This document shows, piece by piece, positions 23,304 through 33,141 of a stretch of DNA of 37,464 bases. The stretch spans positions 1 to 37,464 of the forward strand of contig NZ_AKIV01000003.1 of the NCBI RefSeq assembly GCF_000282655.1. Direction: 5' to 3'. Origin of the DNA: Polaromonas sp. CF318. Lineage in GTDB: Bacteria > Pseudomonadota > Gammaproteobacteria > Burkholderiales > Burkholderiaceae_C. Every line of letters begins with the position of its first letter. Position 1 is the stretch's first letter. A program made the translations under genes and the position numbers. Below the pieces are notes generated by a model, which was given only the letters and a program-made list of their open reading frames with translations, was not told where the DNA came from and made no database searches.

Positions 23304-25166
23304 ATGAACCCGATACTCATCAGCGCTTCGCTGGTCCTTTTCAAGCCGGACCTGGCGACCGTTGAGCTCACTTTACGCGCCTTGCAGGAAGCCGGAAAGC
23401 TCGCCGGGCAGCACTACCCGCTTCAACTGGGCTTGACCCTGGTCGACAATTCGGACGATGCGGAACACGGCCGCATCGCGAACTGGCTGGAGGGCGTCCG
23501 GGCGGCGGTCCCGGACTGGACGCTGCAATTGCAGCGTTCGCCGGGCAACATCGGGTACGGCCGCGGCAACAACATCGTCATTGCGGGCGTCCGCTCCGAC
23601 TACCACCTGGTCGTCAACCCCGACCTCTTTGTGGACGCTACGGCCCTGCTTGAAGCCCTGCGTTTCATGGAGGAACACGCGGACGTCGGGCTGTTGACCC
23701 CGGCGGTTTTCGGTGAAGACGGCGAGCGCCACTACCTGTGCAAGCGTAATCCGACCCTGCTCGTCATGTTCCTGCGCAGCTTTTCGCCGATATGGCTGCA
23801 AAAGAAGCTGGAGTTCCTGATACGGGAATTCGAGATGCGGGATTGCGACTATGAAAAACCCATCCACCCTGTCGAGTACCCGACCGGTTGCTTCATGTTT
23901 TTCCGCACCGCGCCGCTGCAGGAAATCGGCGGCTTTGACCCCGATTTCTTTCTCCACTATGAGGATGCCGATATCGGCCGGCGCATGCTGCGGGTCGCCC
24001 GCACGGTGTATGTGCCCACCGTCCGCGTTGTCCACCAGTGGGCCCGGGACACCCATCGCTCCCTGGGGGCCAAGCTCGGCACCGCCAGGTCGGGCTGGCT
24101 TTACTGGCGCAAATGGGGCGGGATTTTCAGGAGCAAGCCCTCTGCCGAGCTCAAGCAGCCCGCCACCGTCGCCAGGCCGCCGGAATCGGCTCCGGCGGGG
24201 CAACGGGTTCTGGTGACGGGTGCCAACGGCTTCATCGGCCAAGCCTTGTGCGCTGCCTTGTCGGCGCAGGGTTGCAGTGTGCGCGGGGTGGTTCGGAAAA
24301 AAAACGCGGACAGCCAGGTTGCTGCAACGGATCACTGGGTCATGGGCGAAGTGGATGAGCACACCGACTGGGCACCCGCGCTTTCCGGGATGGACTGCAT
24401 TGTTCATCTCGCCGCCCGCGTGCACCAGATGCGCGACACGGCCGCCAGCCCCCTGGTCGAGTTTCGCCGGGTAAATGTGGCGCTCACCCTCAACCTGGCG
24501 CGCCAGGCCGCCAAGGCCGGCGTGCGGCGCTTTGTTTTCGTGAGCTCGGTCAAGGTCAACGGAGAGACCACGGTGGTCGGCCAGCCGTTCACGGCCGATG
24601 ACTCGCCCAAACCCATCGATGCTTATGGCATCTCCAAGTTTGAAGCGGAGCAGGCCTTGACCCTGCTGGCCGCGGAAACCGGGCTGGAGGTCGTGATCGT
24701 GCGCCCCGTGCTGGTGTACGGCCCCGGCGTCAAGGCCAACTTCCATGAAATGATGCGCTGGGTGTTGAAGGGGGTGCCTTTGCCGCTGGGCGCGCTGGAC
24801 AACCAGCGCAGCCTGGTCGCCATCGACAATGTGGTCGACCTGCTTTCCGTCTGCCTGCACCATCCGCGAGCAGCCAACCAGGTCTTTCTGGTCAGTGACG
24901 GAGAGGACTTGACTGTCTCGGACCTGCTGCGCCGTACCGCGGCTGCTCTGGGCAGGCCCGCAAGGCTGGTGCCCGTACCCATGTTCCTCCTGAGAATGGG
25001 CGGACGGCTGCTCGGCAAGGAGCCGGTCGTTCAGCGTCTTTGCGACACGCTGCAGGTCGACATCGGCAAAACGCGGCGCCTGCTGGGCTGGAACCCGCCT
25101 CTTTCCGTGGACGCGGCCCTCAGGAAAACCGCCCAGCAATTGCGGGATGAGATAAGCCATGCGTGA
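23304..25166 (+). CDS. Fusion protein: GT2 glycosyltransferase + NAD-dependent sugar epimerase (620 aa)
   Basis: Two full domains in one frame. Residues 1-280 are a family-2, rhamnosyltransferase-like glycosyltransferase: 'LTLVDNSDD', 'GNIGYGRGNN' (81-90), 'VVNPDLF' with Asp107 as the metal/donor element, 'YPTGCFMFF' (192-200) and 'HYEDADIGRRM' (218-228). A Pro/Ala-rich linker follows (286-298). Residues 300-620 are an extended SDR: NAD site 'TGANGFIG' (305-312), 'VSSVKVNG' and catalytic Y441-x-x-x-K445 ('DAYGISKFEAE'). The SDR half resembles UDP-GlcNAc or undecaprenyl-PP-sugar 4-epimerases (WbpV/Gnu-like). No frameshift is needed and both active sites look complete. A fusion would let one enzyme make and transfer the sugar. 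It overlaps the next gene by 8 bp. Confidence 0.88.
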   Translation: MNPILISASLVLFKPDLATVELTLRALQEAGKLAGQHYPLQLGLTLVDNSDDAEHGRIANWLEGVRAAVPDWTLQLQRSPGNIGYGRGNNIVIAGVRSDYHLVVNPDLFVDATALLEALRFMEEHADVGLLTPAVFGEDGERHYLCKRNPTLLVMFLRSFSPIWLQKKLEFLIREFEMRDCDYEKPIHPVEYPTGCFMFFRTAPLQEIGGFDPDFFLHYEDADIGRRMLRVARTVYVPTVRVVHQWARDTHRSLGAKLGTARSGWLYWRKWGGIFRSKPSAELKQPATVARPPESAPAGQRVLVTGANGFIGQALCAALSAQGCSVRGVVRKKNADSQVAATDHWVMGEVDEHTDWAPALSGMDCIVHLAARVHQMRDTAASPLVEFRRVNVALTLNLARQAAKAGVRRFVFVSSVKVNGETTVVGQPFTADDSPKPIDAYGISKFEAEQALTLLAAETGLEVVIVRPVLVYGPGVKANFHEMMRWVLKGVPLPLGALDNQRSLVAIDNVVDLLSVCLHHPRAANQVFLVSDGEDLTVSDLLRRTAAALGRPARLVPVPMFLLRMGGRLLGKEPVVQRLCDTLQVDIGKTRRLLGWNPPLSVDAALRKTAQQLRDEISHA

Positions 25167-26040
25167 GGGCCTGGAGACCGTTTTTGTCACAGGCGCCACC
25201 AGCACCATAGGTTCCCTGCTGATGCCCATGCTGCGTGAGCGCGGTGTTCCAGCCGTCTCTCTCGGCAGAAAGCGCCCCTCAGGCCCCGCCGGCGACGCCT
25301 GGCATTTTCTCGACCTTGCCGACAAGGCCGCGGACGTCCCGCCCGTTGAAGCCGACGCCCTGATTCACACCGCAAGCCTCTGGCTGCTGCCGGGCTGGCT
25401 CGAAAAATTCCACGCGCGCGGCGTGCGGCGCGTCATTGCCTTCAGTTCGACCAGCCGCTTCACCAAGCTGGCCTCGGCCAGCCCCTATGAGCTGGAGGTG
25501 GTCAACAAGCTCATCGCGGCGGAGGAGCACCTGGCGGCCGAGTGTGAGCGGCTGGGCATGGCCTGGACGATTTTCCGCCCCACGCTGATTTACGGCGGCG
25601 CCGGCGGGGACCGCAATGTGGCCGACATCGCGCGGCTGGTACGCCGCTTCGGCTTTTTCCCGCGCTTCGGCCAGGCCCTGGGCCGCCGCCAGCCGGTGCA
25701 TGCGCGCGACCTGGCCCTGGCCTGCATGCAAAGCCTGGATGCGCCCGCCAGTTTCAACAAGGCCTACAACCTCAGCGGCGGCGAAACCCTGGCCTATGTC
25801 GACATGGTGCGGCGCATTTTTGAGACCCTGGGCCGCAAGCCGGTGTTCATCCCCGTCCCGATCTGGGCTTTCCGTCTCGCCGTGCGCCTGGCCCGCCTGC
25901 ATCCACGCTTTTCGCACCTGACAGCCGACATGGCCTTGCGCATGCAGGCCGACCTGGTGTTCGACCACCAGGACGCCACGCGCGACTTCGGCTACCGCCC
26001 GGGCCGGTTCGATCCGGCCTACCTGACCACGCTGCACTGA
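25159..26040 (+). CDS. SDR-family NAD(P)-binding protein with altered active site (293 aa)
   Basis: Extended/atypical SDR: the dinucleotide motif is 'TGATSTIG' (11-18), followed by 'ADALIHTASLWLLP' and 'RVIAFSSTSRF' (91-101) in the catalytic-Ser position. The usual Y-x-x-x-K is not intact. The helix that normally carries the Lys reads 'VVNKLIAAEEHL', with K117 conserved in context, but position -4 is E113; the nearest Tyr is Y110. The protein may therefore bind nucleotide or use different chemistry. 'FRPTLIYGGAGGDRNV' (139-154) is typical of the family. It is the last gene of the rightward polysaccharide operon; argB follows after 75 bp. Substrate unknown. Confidence 0.8.
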   Translation: MREGLETVFVTGATSTIGSLLMPMLRERGVPAVSLGRKRPSGPAGDAWHFLDLADKAADVPPVEADALIHTASLWLLPGWLEKFHARGVRRVIAFSSTSRFTKLASASPYELEVVNKLIAAEEHLAAECERLGMAWTIFRPTLIYGGAGGDRNVADIARLVRRFGFFPRFGQALGRRQPVHARDLALACMQSLDAPASFNKAYNLSGGETLAYVDMVRRIFETLGRKPVFIPVPIWAFRLAVRLARLHPRFSHLTADMALRMQADLVFDHQDATRDFGYRPGRFDPAYLTTLH

Positions 26041-27027
<987 letters not shown>

Positions 27028-27105
27028 TGCCCCCCGAAGCGCCTTCGGCGCCTCCCCCCGAGGGGGCGCCACCTGCGGCCCGGCGAAGCCGGTTCCGCGC
27101 TGGCA
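27028..27105 (-). repeat. GC-rich palindromic intergenic repeat, copy 1
   Basis: Directly after the argB stop. Read on the minus strand it contains GGCTTCGCCGG, then GGCGCCCCCTCGGGGGG and GAAGGCGCTTCGGGGGG. The same order of elements occurs at 30222-30418 and 35745-35835. Nested stems (CCCCC/GGGGG and GGCGCC) could act as a transcription barrier or mRNA 3' stabiliser for argB. This REP-like family is common between genes in Comamonadaceae. Confidence 0.65.
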
Positions 27106-27142
27106 CTGGTAGAAGACCCCATGTATTGCTGAGGGCCTCGAA

Positions 27143-27844
27143 ATGCGTTTACTTTTAGTGGAAGACGACGTGATGGTGGCCAGCGGCATCAAGCTGGGGC
27201 TTAGCGACGCCGGTTATGCGGTCGACTGGGTCGGCAGCGCCGAGCGGGCCGAGGAAGTCCTGCAGGGCGAAACCTTTGACGCCGCCATCATCGACATCGG
27301 CCTGCCGCGCATCGACGGGCTGGAGCTGACCCGGCGCCTGCGCCGCGGCGGGCTGGCCATGCCGGTGCTGATCCTGACCGCGCGCGATGCCCTGCAAGAC
27401 CGCGTCCAGGGCCTGGACCTGGGCGCCGACGACTACATGGTCAAACCCTTTGAACTGCCCGAACTGCTGGCGCGCCTGCGCGCGCTGCTGCGCCGCTCTC
27501 AGGCCGCCACCAGCGCCACCCTGAGCTTCGGCGCGCTGGAGCTGGACACCGCCAACCGCGAGGCGCGCGCCAACGGCCAGCTGATAGAGCTCGGCCCGCG
27601 CGAATGGACGGTGATGGAATACCTCTTGATCAACGCCCCCAAGCCCGCCAGCAAGGACAAGCTCCTGCAGGCCATGACCGGCTGGGACAAGGAGATCACG
27701 CCCAACGCCATCGAGGTCTATATCTCGCGCCTGCGCGGCAAGCTGGAGCCGCACGGCATTGCCGTGCGCTCCATTCGCGGTTTTGGCTACCGCCTGGAAT
27801 TGACGGTAGCCGCGCCCGGCTTGCCCGGCGCGGGCGCCGAGTAA
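27143..27844 (+). CDS. OmpR-family response regulator (TctD/QseB-like, 233 aa)
   Basis: Two-component transcription regulator. The receiver domain (1-115) has acidic residues E7-D8-D9, phosphoacceptor D51 ('IIDIGLP'), T79 ('LILTARDA') and K101 ('VKPFELPEL'). The winged-helix DNA-binding domain (about 128-222) shows 'ELGPREWTVMEYLL', 'AIEVYISRLRGKLE' and 'IRSIRGFGYRLE'-type C-terminal elements. It is followed after 11 bp by its cognate histidine kinase. No transporter target such as tctCBA is adjacent, so the regulon cannot be named. Confidence 0.93.
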   Translation: MRLLLVEDDVMVASGIKLGLSDAGYAVDWVGSAERAEEVLQGETFDAAIIDIGLPRIDGLELTRRLRRGGLAMPVLILTARDALQDRVQGLDLGADDYMVKPFELPELLARLRALLRRSQAATSATLSFGALELDTANREARANGQLIELGPREWTVMEYLLINAPKPASKDKLLQAMTGWDKEITPNAIEVYISRLRGKLEPHGIAVRSIRGFGYRLELTVAAPGLPGAGAE

Positions 27845-27855
27845 GCGCCGCGCGC

Positions 27856-29391
27856 ATGGATATCCCCGGCCGTTCCTGGGCCGATCGCCTCAAGGCCCGC
27901 CTGGCCGCCCTGGCCGCGCGAACCGGTAACAGCCGCCTGGTGCCGCCGGCCATGAAGTCCGGCCTGCAGCGCCGACTGCTCATGCTGCTGCTGGTACCGC
28001 TGGGGATTTTTGCGCTGGTCAGCGTTTACTTCGACTACCAGACCGCCGGCAACGTCGCGCTGCAGAAAGACCAGCAACTGGCGCGGCTGATCCCGCTGCT
28101 GGCCGATTCCGTGGTGGGGCCCGGCATCACGCCCGGCGGGCGTGAGCCCTTGCTATTGCTGGCGCCCCCCGTGGACGACTTCCTCAAGGGCCGTATAGGT
28201 TCCGCCGGGTTCCGGATTTCCGATGCCCAGGGCGAATTCATGGCGGGGGAAGAATGGATCCCCGAACTCCTGCCGGCCACGCATGAGACCGAGTTCCACA
28301 GCATCGAACACAAAGGCGTGACCTACCGCATCGCGGCCCAGCGTGCCAACACGGCCGCGGGCGAGCTGATCGTGCAGCTGGCCGACGGCTCGGACCCGCG
28401 CCAGCAGTGGGTGCGCTCCGTGCTGCTCAAGGTCATACTGCCCAACCTCATCCTGGTGATGGCCGCGGGTTTTGCGCTCAACTGGGCCGTCACGCGCGCG
28501 CTCAAGCCGCTGATCGAACTCAAGGATGCGGTGGAGCGCCGCAGCCCGCGCGACCTGAGCGCCATAGACCCGCAGACCACGCCCGCCGAGGTCCAGCCGC
28601 TGGTCAGCGCGCTGAACCGGCTGTTCGGCCTGGTGAACGACCAGGCCGAGGGCCAGCGCCGCTTTGTGGCCGACGCCGCGCACCAGCTGCGCACGCCGCT
28701 GGCCGGGCTGCAGGCGCAGGTCGAGGCCTGGGCCCAGGCGGCGCGGGTGGCGCAGGCCGCGGGTTCGGACGGCGCCGTCACGCTGTCGGCCGAGAAGATC
28801 ACCAAGCTGCGCAACGCGACCCGGCGCACCTCGCAGCTGGCCAACCAGCTGCTGGCGCTGTCGCGCGCCGACGCCACGGCCGCCGCCGCCCAGCCCATGC
28901 AGCGGGTGGACCTCAAGGACCTGTGTGAGTCCATACTGCCGCTGCACCTGGACGCCGCCGCCCGCAAGGGCATAGACCTGGGGCTGGAGGCCGAGCCCGC
29001 CCAGACCACGGGCTACGAGTGGCTGCTGCGCGAACTGCTGGGCAACCTGGTCGACAACGCCGTCAAGTACACGCCGGCCGGCGGCACCGTCACCCTGCGC
29101 TGCGGCCTCAGCGCCGGCCCGCCGCCGCAGGAAGCCGGCGGCGACCCCGAGCATCCGCGCTGGGGCGTGTTCCTGGAAGTTGAGGATGACGGCCCCGGCA
29201 TTGCGCCCGATGAGCGCGCCAAGGCCTTGCAGCGCTTTTACCGGGTCCAGGGCACGGAGGGCGAGGGCAACGGCCTGGGCCTGGCCATCGCCAGCGAAAT
29301 TGCCCGCGTCCACCATTCGCAGCTGGAACTGGGTGACGGCGGCACCGAGGCCTCGGGACCGCGCGGATTGCGGGTGCGCCTGAGTTTGTAG
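27856..29391 (+). CDS. Sensor histidine kinase (TctE/QseC-like, 511 aa)
   Basis: Inner-membrane sensor kinase partner of the preceding regulator. TM1 is about residues 41-58, then a periplasmic sensor domain (59-188) of the 2CSK_N type with 'VTYRIAAQRANTA', then TM2 (189-212). The H-box is 'DAAHQLRTPLAGL' with His276. A short Gly/Ala insert follows the H-box helix. The N-box is 'LLGNLVDNAVKYTP', G1 'VEDDGPGIAPDE' and G2 'GEGNGLGLAI'. The start ATG at 27856 is chosen because 'RSWADRL' and TM1 follow; the frame remains open upstream to 27604 over the regulator gene. TctE-type kinases often sense carboxylates, but the ligand here is unknown. Confidence 0.92.
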   Translation: MDIPGRSWADRLKARLAALAARTGNSRLVPPAMKSGLQRRLLMLLLVPLGIFALVSVYFDYQTAGNVALQKDQQLARLIPLLADSVVGPGITPGGREPLLLLAPPVDDFLKGRIGSAGFRISDAQGEFMAGEEWIPELLPATHETEFHSIEHKGVTYRIAAQRANTAAGELIVQLADGSDPRQQWVRSVLLKVILPNLILVMAAGFALNWAVTRALKPLIELKDAVERRSPRDLSAIDPQTTPAEVQPLVSALNRLFGLVNDQAEGQRRFVADAAHQLRTPLAGLQAQVEAWAQAARVAQAAGSDGAVTLSAEKITKLRNATRRTSQLANQLLALSRADATAAAAQPMQRVDLKDLCESILPLHLDAAARKGIDLGLEAEPAQTTGYEWLLRELLGNLVDNAVKYTPAGGTVTLRCGLSAGPPPQEAGGDPEHPRWGVFLEVEDDGPGIAPDERAKALQRFYRVQGTEGEGNGLGLAIASEIARVHHSQLELGDGGTEASGPRGLRVRLSL

Positions 29392-29553
29392 TCCGCCCGC
29401 CACAGTGAGCGCTCGCTGTTACGAAACAGAACGTTGTAGCTACGCCTCACGCGTTAAAACCGGGGCAGCTCAAGGCCTGAACCGTCACTTCCCTGTGCGA
29501 GAATGAATTGCAACGATATCCGGTTTTTTGAAACATTCTCCACTCGATCGCCT

Positions 29554-30204
29554 ATGTCCGACCTCGCGCCTGAATCCGAACTGAGCCCCCAGGGCACGCC
29601 AGCCTCCGCCGAGCCTGCGGTGCGCAAGCGCCCCAAACCGGGGGAGCGCCGGGTCCAGATCCTGCAGGCGCTGGCGACCATGCTGGAGCAGCCGGGCGCC
29701 GAACGCATCACCACCTCGGCCCTGGCGGCCAGGCTGGAGGTCAGCGAAGCGGCGCTTTATCGCCATTTCGCCAGCAAGGCCCAGATGTTCGAGGGCCTGA
29801 TCGAATTCATAGAGCAAAGCGTCTTCACCCTGATCAACCAGATCGGCGAACGCGAGCCCGACCACTCGGTCCGCACCCGCAAGCTGGTGGTCATGGTGCT
29901 GCAGTTCGCCGAGAAAAACCCCGGCATGACCCGCGTCATGGTCGGCGATGCCCTGGTGTTTGAAAACGAGCGCCTGCAGGAGCGCATGAACCAGTTCTTC
30001 GACAAACTGGAATCCAGCCTCAAGCAAAGCCTGCGCGACGCCGCGGCCGCCAGCGGCGCCGCCACCCCCACGGTAGACGCCCAGGTTCGCGCCTCGGTCA
30101 TCGTGGCTTTCATGGTCGGCCGCCTGCAGCGCTTTGCCCGCTCCGGCTTCAAGCGCCTGCCCTCCGAGCACCTCGAAGCCAGCCTCGCGACGATCCTGGC
30201 CTAA
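29554..30204 (+). CDS. slmA: Nucleoid occlusion factor SlmA, TetR family (216 aa)
   Basis: TetR-type DNA-binding protein matching SlmA. After a disordered acidic N-terminal tail (1-25), the basic start 'KRPKPGERRVQILQALATML' leads into the helix-turn-helix 'ITTSALAARLEVSEAALYRH' (52-71) and 'FASKAQMFEGLIEFIE'. The C-terminal domain keeps the SlmA-like 'NPGMTRVMVGDALVFENERL' and 'GRLQRFARSGFKRLP' stretches. SlmA binds specific chromosomal sites and blocks FtsZ ring assembly over the nucleoid. Its place near argB is usual in Burkholderiales. ATG 29554 (MSDLAPE) is preferred over an upstream ATG at 29503. Intergenic repeats follow its stop. Confidence 0.92.
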   Translation: MSDLAPESELSPQGTPASAEPAVRKRPKPGERRVQILQALATMLEQPGAERITTSALAARLEVSEAALYRHFASKAQMFEGLIEFIEQSVFTLINQIGEREPDHSVRTRKLVVMVLQFAEKNPGMTRVMVGDALVFENERLQERMNQFFDKLESSLKQSLRDAAAASGAATPTVDAQVRASVIVAFMVGRLQRFARSGFKRLPSEHLEASLATILA

Positions 30205-30221
30205 GCGCACGACCCTTATCT

Positions 30222-30315
30222 AGTGGGGGCCAGGGTCCGGCTTCGCCGGACCATAGGCGCCCGTCCCCTGGAAGGGGAAAAGGCGCGACACGAAGTGCGC
30301 GTCCGATAGGGGTGA
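30222..30315 (+). repeat. GC-rich palindromic intergenic repeat, copy 2 (tandem left unit)
   Basis: About 94 bp beginning AGTGGGGGCC and ending ATAGGGGTGA. It contains the stems GGTCCGGC-TTC-GCCGGACC and CCCCTGGAAGGGG. It lies between the convergent slmA and manD genes and could terminate either transcript. It is nearly repeated 10 bp further on. Confidence 0.75.
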
Positions 30316-30325
30316 TTCTTCTTCC

Positions 30326-30418
30326 AGTGGGGGCCGGGATCCGGCTTTGCCGGTCCCAAGGCGCCTGTCCCCTGCAAGGGGAGGGGGCGCTACACGAAGT
30401 GAGCGCCAGCAGGGGTGA
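30326..30418 (+). repeat. GC-rich palindromic intergenic repeat, copy 3 (tandem right unit)
   Basis: About 93 bp, in direct orientation with copy 2 and with the same start (AGTGGGGGCC) and end (AGGGGTGA). It contains CCGGCTTTGCCGG and CCCCTGCAAGGGG. Many positions that differ from copy 2 fall in loops. It ends 7 bp from the manD stop. Confidence 0.75.
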
Positions 30419-30424
30419 GCCTAT

Positions 30425-31636
30425 TTACCAGTTCCAGAGCGTCCCGTCATGCTGCAGCCGGTTCACCGGCAGGTAGGCGCGCTGGTAGGGGTATTTGGCG
30501 GCCAGCTTCTCGTCGATTTCCACGCCGTGGCCCGGCGTTTCGCCGCAGTGCATAAAGCCCTTTTCAAAGCGGTAGTTGTGCGGGAAGACCTCGTCGGTCT
30601 GCTCGGTGTGGCGCATGTATTCCTGCACGCCGAAATTGGGCACCCAGGTGTCGAAGTGCAGCGCCGCGCCCATGCACACCGGTGACAGGTCGGTCGCACC
30701 GTGGCAGCCGGTGCGCACCTGGTGCATGGAGGCGAAGTCGGCAATCCGCCGCAAGTGGGTGATGCCGCCGGCATGCACGACGGTCGCGCGTATGTAGTCG
30801 ATCAGCTGGTTCTGGATCAAGTCCTTGCAGTCCCAGATGGTGTTGAAAATCTCGCCCACGGCCAGCGGCGTGGTCGTGTGCTGGCGGATCAGGCGGAAAG
30901 CCTCCTGGTTTTCGGCCGGCGTCGCGTCCTCCAGCCAGAACAGGTGGTAGGGCTCCAGCGACTTGCCCAGCCGGCCCGCCTCGATGGGCGTCAGGCGGTG
31001 GTGGGCGTCGTGCAGCAGATGGATGTCCGGTCCCACGGCCTGGCGCACCGCGTCGAACAGCTTGGGCGTGTGCAGCAGGTATTTTTCGCTGCTCCAGTCG
31101 TGCTCGCCCGGCAGGTTGCCGTCGGCCGGCTCATAAAACATGCTGCCCTTGCCCACGCCGTAGACCTTTTCCAGGCCCGGCACGCCGCTTTGCGCGCGTA
31201 TCGCCTGGTAGCCCATTTCCTTGTAGCGCAGCACCTCGTCCACCGTGTGCGCGATGTCGCTGCCGTTGGCGTGGCCGTAGACCATCACGCCGGTGCGGCT
31301 GCGTCCGCCCAGCAGCTGGTACAGCGGCAGGCCGGCGGCCTTGGCCTTGATGTCCCAGAGGGCGGTGTCGACCGCGGCGATCGCGCTCATGGTCACCGGG
31401 CCGCGGCGCCAGTAGGCGCCCTTGTACAGGTATTGCCAGATGTCCTCGATCTGGTGCGGGTCGCGGCCTATCAGGCAGGGAATGACGTGCTCGGTCAGGT
31501 AGCTCACGACGGACAGCTCGCGCCCGTTGAGCGTGGCGTCGCCGATGCCGGTCAGGCCTTCGTCGGTTTCAATCTTGAGGGTGACGAAGTTGCGGCCGGG
31601 GCTGCAGACGATGACGCGGGCGTTGGTGATTTTCAT
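30425..31636 (-). CDS. manD: D-mannonate dehydratase, enolase superfamily (ManD)
   Basis: Converts D-mannonate to 2-keto-3-deoxy-D-gluconate in the hexuronate pathway. Length 403 aa and the residues match the characterised high-activity ManD subgroup. Metal ligands are D210 ('LLHDAHH'), E236 ('WLEDATP') and E262 ('VGEIFN'); H212 is next to the first ligand, and R147 and Y159 sit where the catalytic Arg/Tyr pair of ManD lies. Other typical pieces are '[20 protein letters not shown]' and 'PGHGVEIDE'. It is the last gene of the leftward transporter operon, 48 bp after the ATPase gene. Low-activity RspA-like relatives with promiscuous gluconate activity exist, so kinetic class is inferred from residues and from the uxuB-like neighbour. 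Confidence 0.94.
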   Translation of the reverse strand: MKITNARVIVCSPGRNFVTLKIETDEGLTGIGDATLNGRELSVVSYLTEHVIPCLIGRDPHQIEDIWQYLYKGAYWRRGPVTMSAIAAVDTALWDIKAKAAGLPLYQLLGGRSRTGVMVYGHANGSDIAHTVDEVLRYKEMGYQAIRAQSGVPGLEKVYGVGKGSMFYEPADGNLPGEHDWSSEKYLLHTPKLFDAVRQAVGPDIHLLHDAHHRLTPIEAGRLGKSLEPYHLFWLEDATPAENQEAFRLIRQHTTTPLAVGEIFNTIWDCKDLIQNQLIDYIRATVVHAGGITHLRRIADFASMHQVRTGCHGATDLSPVCMGAALHFDTWVPNFGVQEYMRHTEQTDEVFPHNYRFEKGFMHCGETPGHGVEIDEKLAAKYPYQRAYLPVNRLQHDGTLWNW

Positions 31637-31684
31637 GAAAGGTCGGGGGTAATAAAAGAATGAAAGTCGGGCGGGCTGCGGTGT

Positions 31685-32485
31685 TCAGCCGTTCCATCCC
31701 AGGTGGCCGAGGAAATCGCGCGTGCGCGCCACCGTGGGGTTCTCGAAGATCTGCGCGGGAGGGCCTTCTTCCAGGATGGCGCCGTTTTCAAACACCACCA
31801 CCCAGTTCGCCACGCGCTGCGCAAAACTCATTTCGTGCGTGACGACGATCATGGTCATGCCTTCCTGGGCGAGCTTCTTCATCACGTTGAGCACCTCGCC
31901 CACGGTTTCCGGGTCCAGCGCCGAGGTCGGCTCGTCGAACAGCATCACCTCCGGCTCCATGGCCAGCGCGCGGGCGATCGCCACGCGCTGCTGCTGGCCG
32001 CCCGAGAGGTTGGCCGGGAAGTTGCCGGCCTTGGATTCCAGTCCGACTTTCTCGAGCAGCACCATGGCGCGCTTGCGCGCGTCGGCCTCGCTCATGCCCA
32101 GCACGGTGATGGGGCCCATGGCCACGTTGTCCAGCGCCGTCTTGTGCGGGAACAGCTCAAAGCTCTGGAACACCATGCCCATGCGCTGGCGCACCTTGCG
32201 CACCTCGGTTTCGCGCGTGGGCAGCGGGATGCCATCCAGCAGCACGCGCCCGCCGTTGAGGGTCTCCAGCGCGTTGGTGCAGCGCAGCAGCGTCGACTTG
32301 CCCGAGCCCGAGGGCCCGATCAGGCACATCACCTCGCCCTTGTTGACCTGCAGCGACACGCCGTTGAGCGCCACAAAATCGCCGTACAGCTTGCGCACGT
32401 TTTCGTAGACCAGCACGGGCGGCTGCTCGGCTCCCTTGCGTGGGGCGGCGGCGGTGCCGGGGTTCTGTTGGGTAGCTGATGTCAT
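31685..32485 (-). CDS. Polar-amino-acid-type ABC transporter ATPase (266 aa)
   Basis: Cytoplasmic ATPase of the GlnQ/HisP group. Walker A is 'GPSGSGKST' (57-65), Q-loop '[13 protein letters not shown]' (104-116), signature 'LSGGQQQR' (160-167), Walker B '[11 protein letters not shown]' (181-191) and switch 'VVTHEM'. The ATG at 32485 overlaps the TGA of the upstream permease gene (ATGA), so translation is coupled. The open frame extends to 33097 through that gene and was rejected. It energises the two permeases and two binding proteins of this operon. The family normally imports amino acids or opines; its place beside manD raises the question of another substrate. Confidence 0.94.
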   Translation of the reverse strand: MTSATQQNPGTAAAPRKGAEQPPVLVYENVRKLYGDFVALNGVSLQVNKGEVMCLIGPSGSGKSTLLRCTNALETLNGGRVLLDGIPLPTRETEVRKVRQRMGMVFQSFELFPHKTALDNVAMGPITVLGMSEADARKRAMVLLEKVGLESKAGNFPANLSGGQQQRVAIARALAMEPEVMLFDEPTSALDPETVGEVLNVMKKLAQEGMTMIVVTHEMSFAQRVANWVVVFENGAILEEGPPAQIFENPTVARTRDFLGHLGWNG

Positions 32486-33141
32486 TCCTTGACTCCGTAT
32501 TTTTTGTGGATCCAGTCCACGAGTTTTGCCTGGGGGTAGCCCATCAGCCAGTAAATCGCGGCCATGGCGGTCAGCATTTCCAGCACCCGGAAGGTCTGGG
32601 CGCGTATCTGCATCGAGGTGTAGGCCAGCTCGCTGACCGCGATCACCGACACCAGCGAGGTGTCCTTGAACAGCGAAATCCAGGTGCTGGCCAGCACCGG
32701 CAGGATGCGCCGCGCCGCTTGCGGGATCACGACCTTGAACATGGCCTGGCGGCGCGACATGCCCATGGCGAGAGCCGCTTCCATCTGCCCTTTGCGTATG
32801 GAGTTGATGCCGGCGCGGAAGGTCTCGGCGTTGTAGGCCGAGACGTTGAGCACCAGCGCCACCAGCGCCGTCGTGAGCGCCGAGAACTGCACGTCGAAGG
32901 CGATGGGCATCACGTAGAAGGCCCAGTAGATCACCAGGATCAGCGGCAGGTTGCGGAAAAATTCCACAAAGGCCAGCGAGGCCGAGCTCAGCAGCTTGTT
33001 GGACGACAGGCGCATCAGCGCCAGCAGGATGCCGCCCGGTACGGCCAGCAGCATGGTCAGCACCGTCAGGCCCACGGTCATGAGCGCGCCGTCCCACAGC
33101 GCGCCGCGATGCGTCCAGATGACGTTCCAGTCGAAATTCAT
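32482..33141 (-). CDS. Polar-amino-acid-type ABC transporter permease 1 (219 aa)
   Basis: Integral membrane permease of the HisM/GlnP type with about five helices. The ATPase-contact EAA loop is '[20 protein letters not shown]' (about 122-141). '[16 protein letters not shown]' in the middle of the protein is typical. Both ends overlap neighbouring genes by 4 bp (ATGA), showing tight co-expression. It forms a heterodimer with the next permease. Confidence 0.93.
   Translation of the reverse strand: MNFDWNVIWTHRGALWDGALMTVGLTVLTMLLAVPGGILLALMRLSSNKLLSSASLAFVEFFRNLPLILVIYWAFYVMPIAFDVQFSALTTALVALVLNVSAYNAETFRAGINSIRKGQMEAALAMGMSRRQAMFKVVIPQAARRILPVLASTWISLFKDTSLVSVIAVSELAYTSMQIRAQTFRVLEMLTAMAAIYWLMGYPQAKLVDWIHKKYGVKE

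Noticed and set aside
23373..25325. 650-codon open frame on the minus strand
   Set aside because: Antisense shadow of the GT2-epimerase fusion, with low-complexity His/Gln/Arg-rich translation and no domain.
30701..31663. 320-codon plus-strand frame opposite manD
   Set aside because: Antisense to a gene with all metal ligands and catalytic residues in place; the translation is Val/Ala/Gln-rich without motifs.
32486..33097. Upstream extension of the ABC ATPase frame
   Set aside because: It overlaps the permease gene completely and has no similarity to ATPases. The ATGA junction at 32482-32485 gives a normal start.
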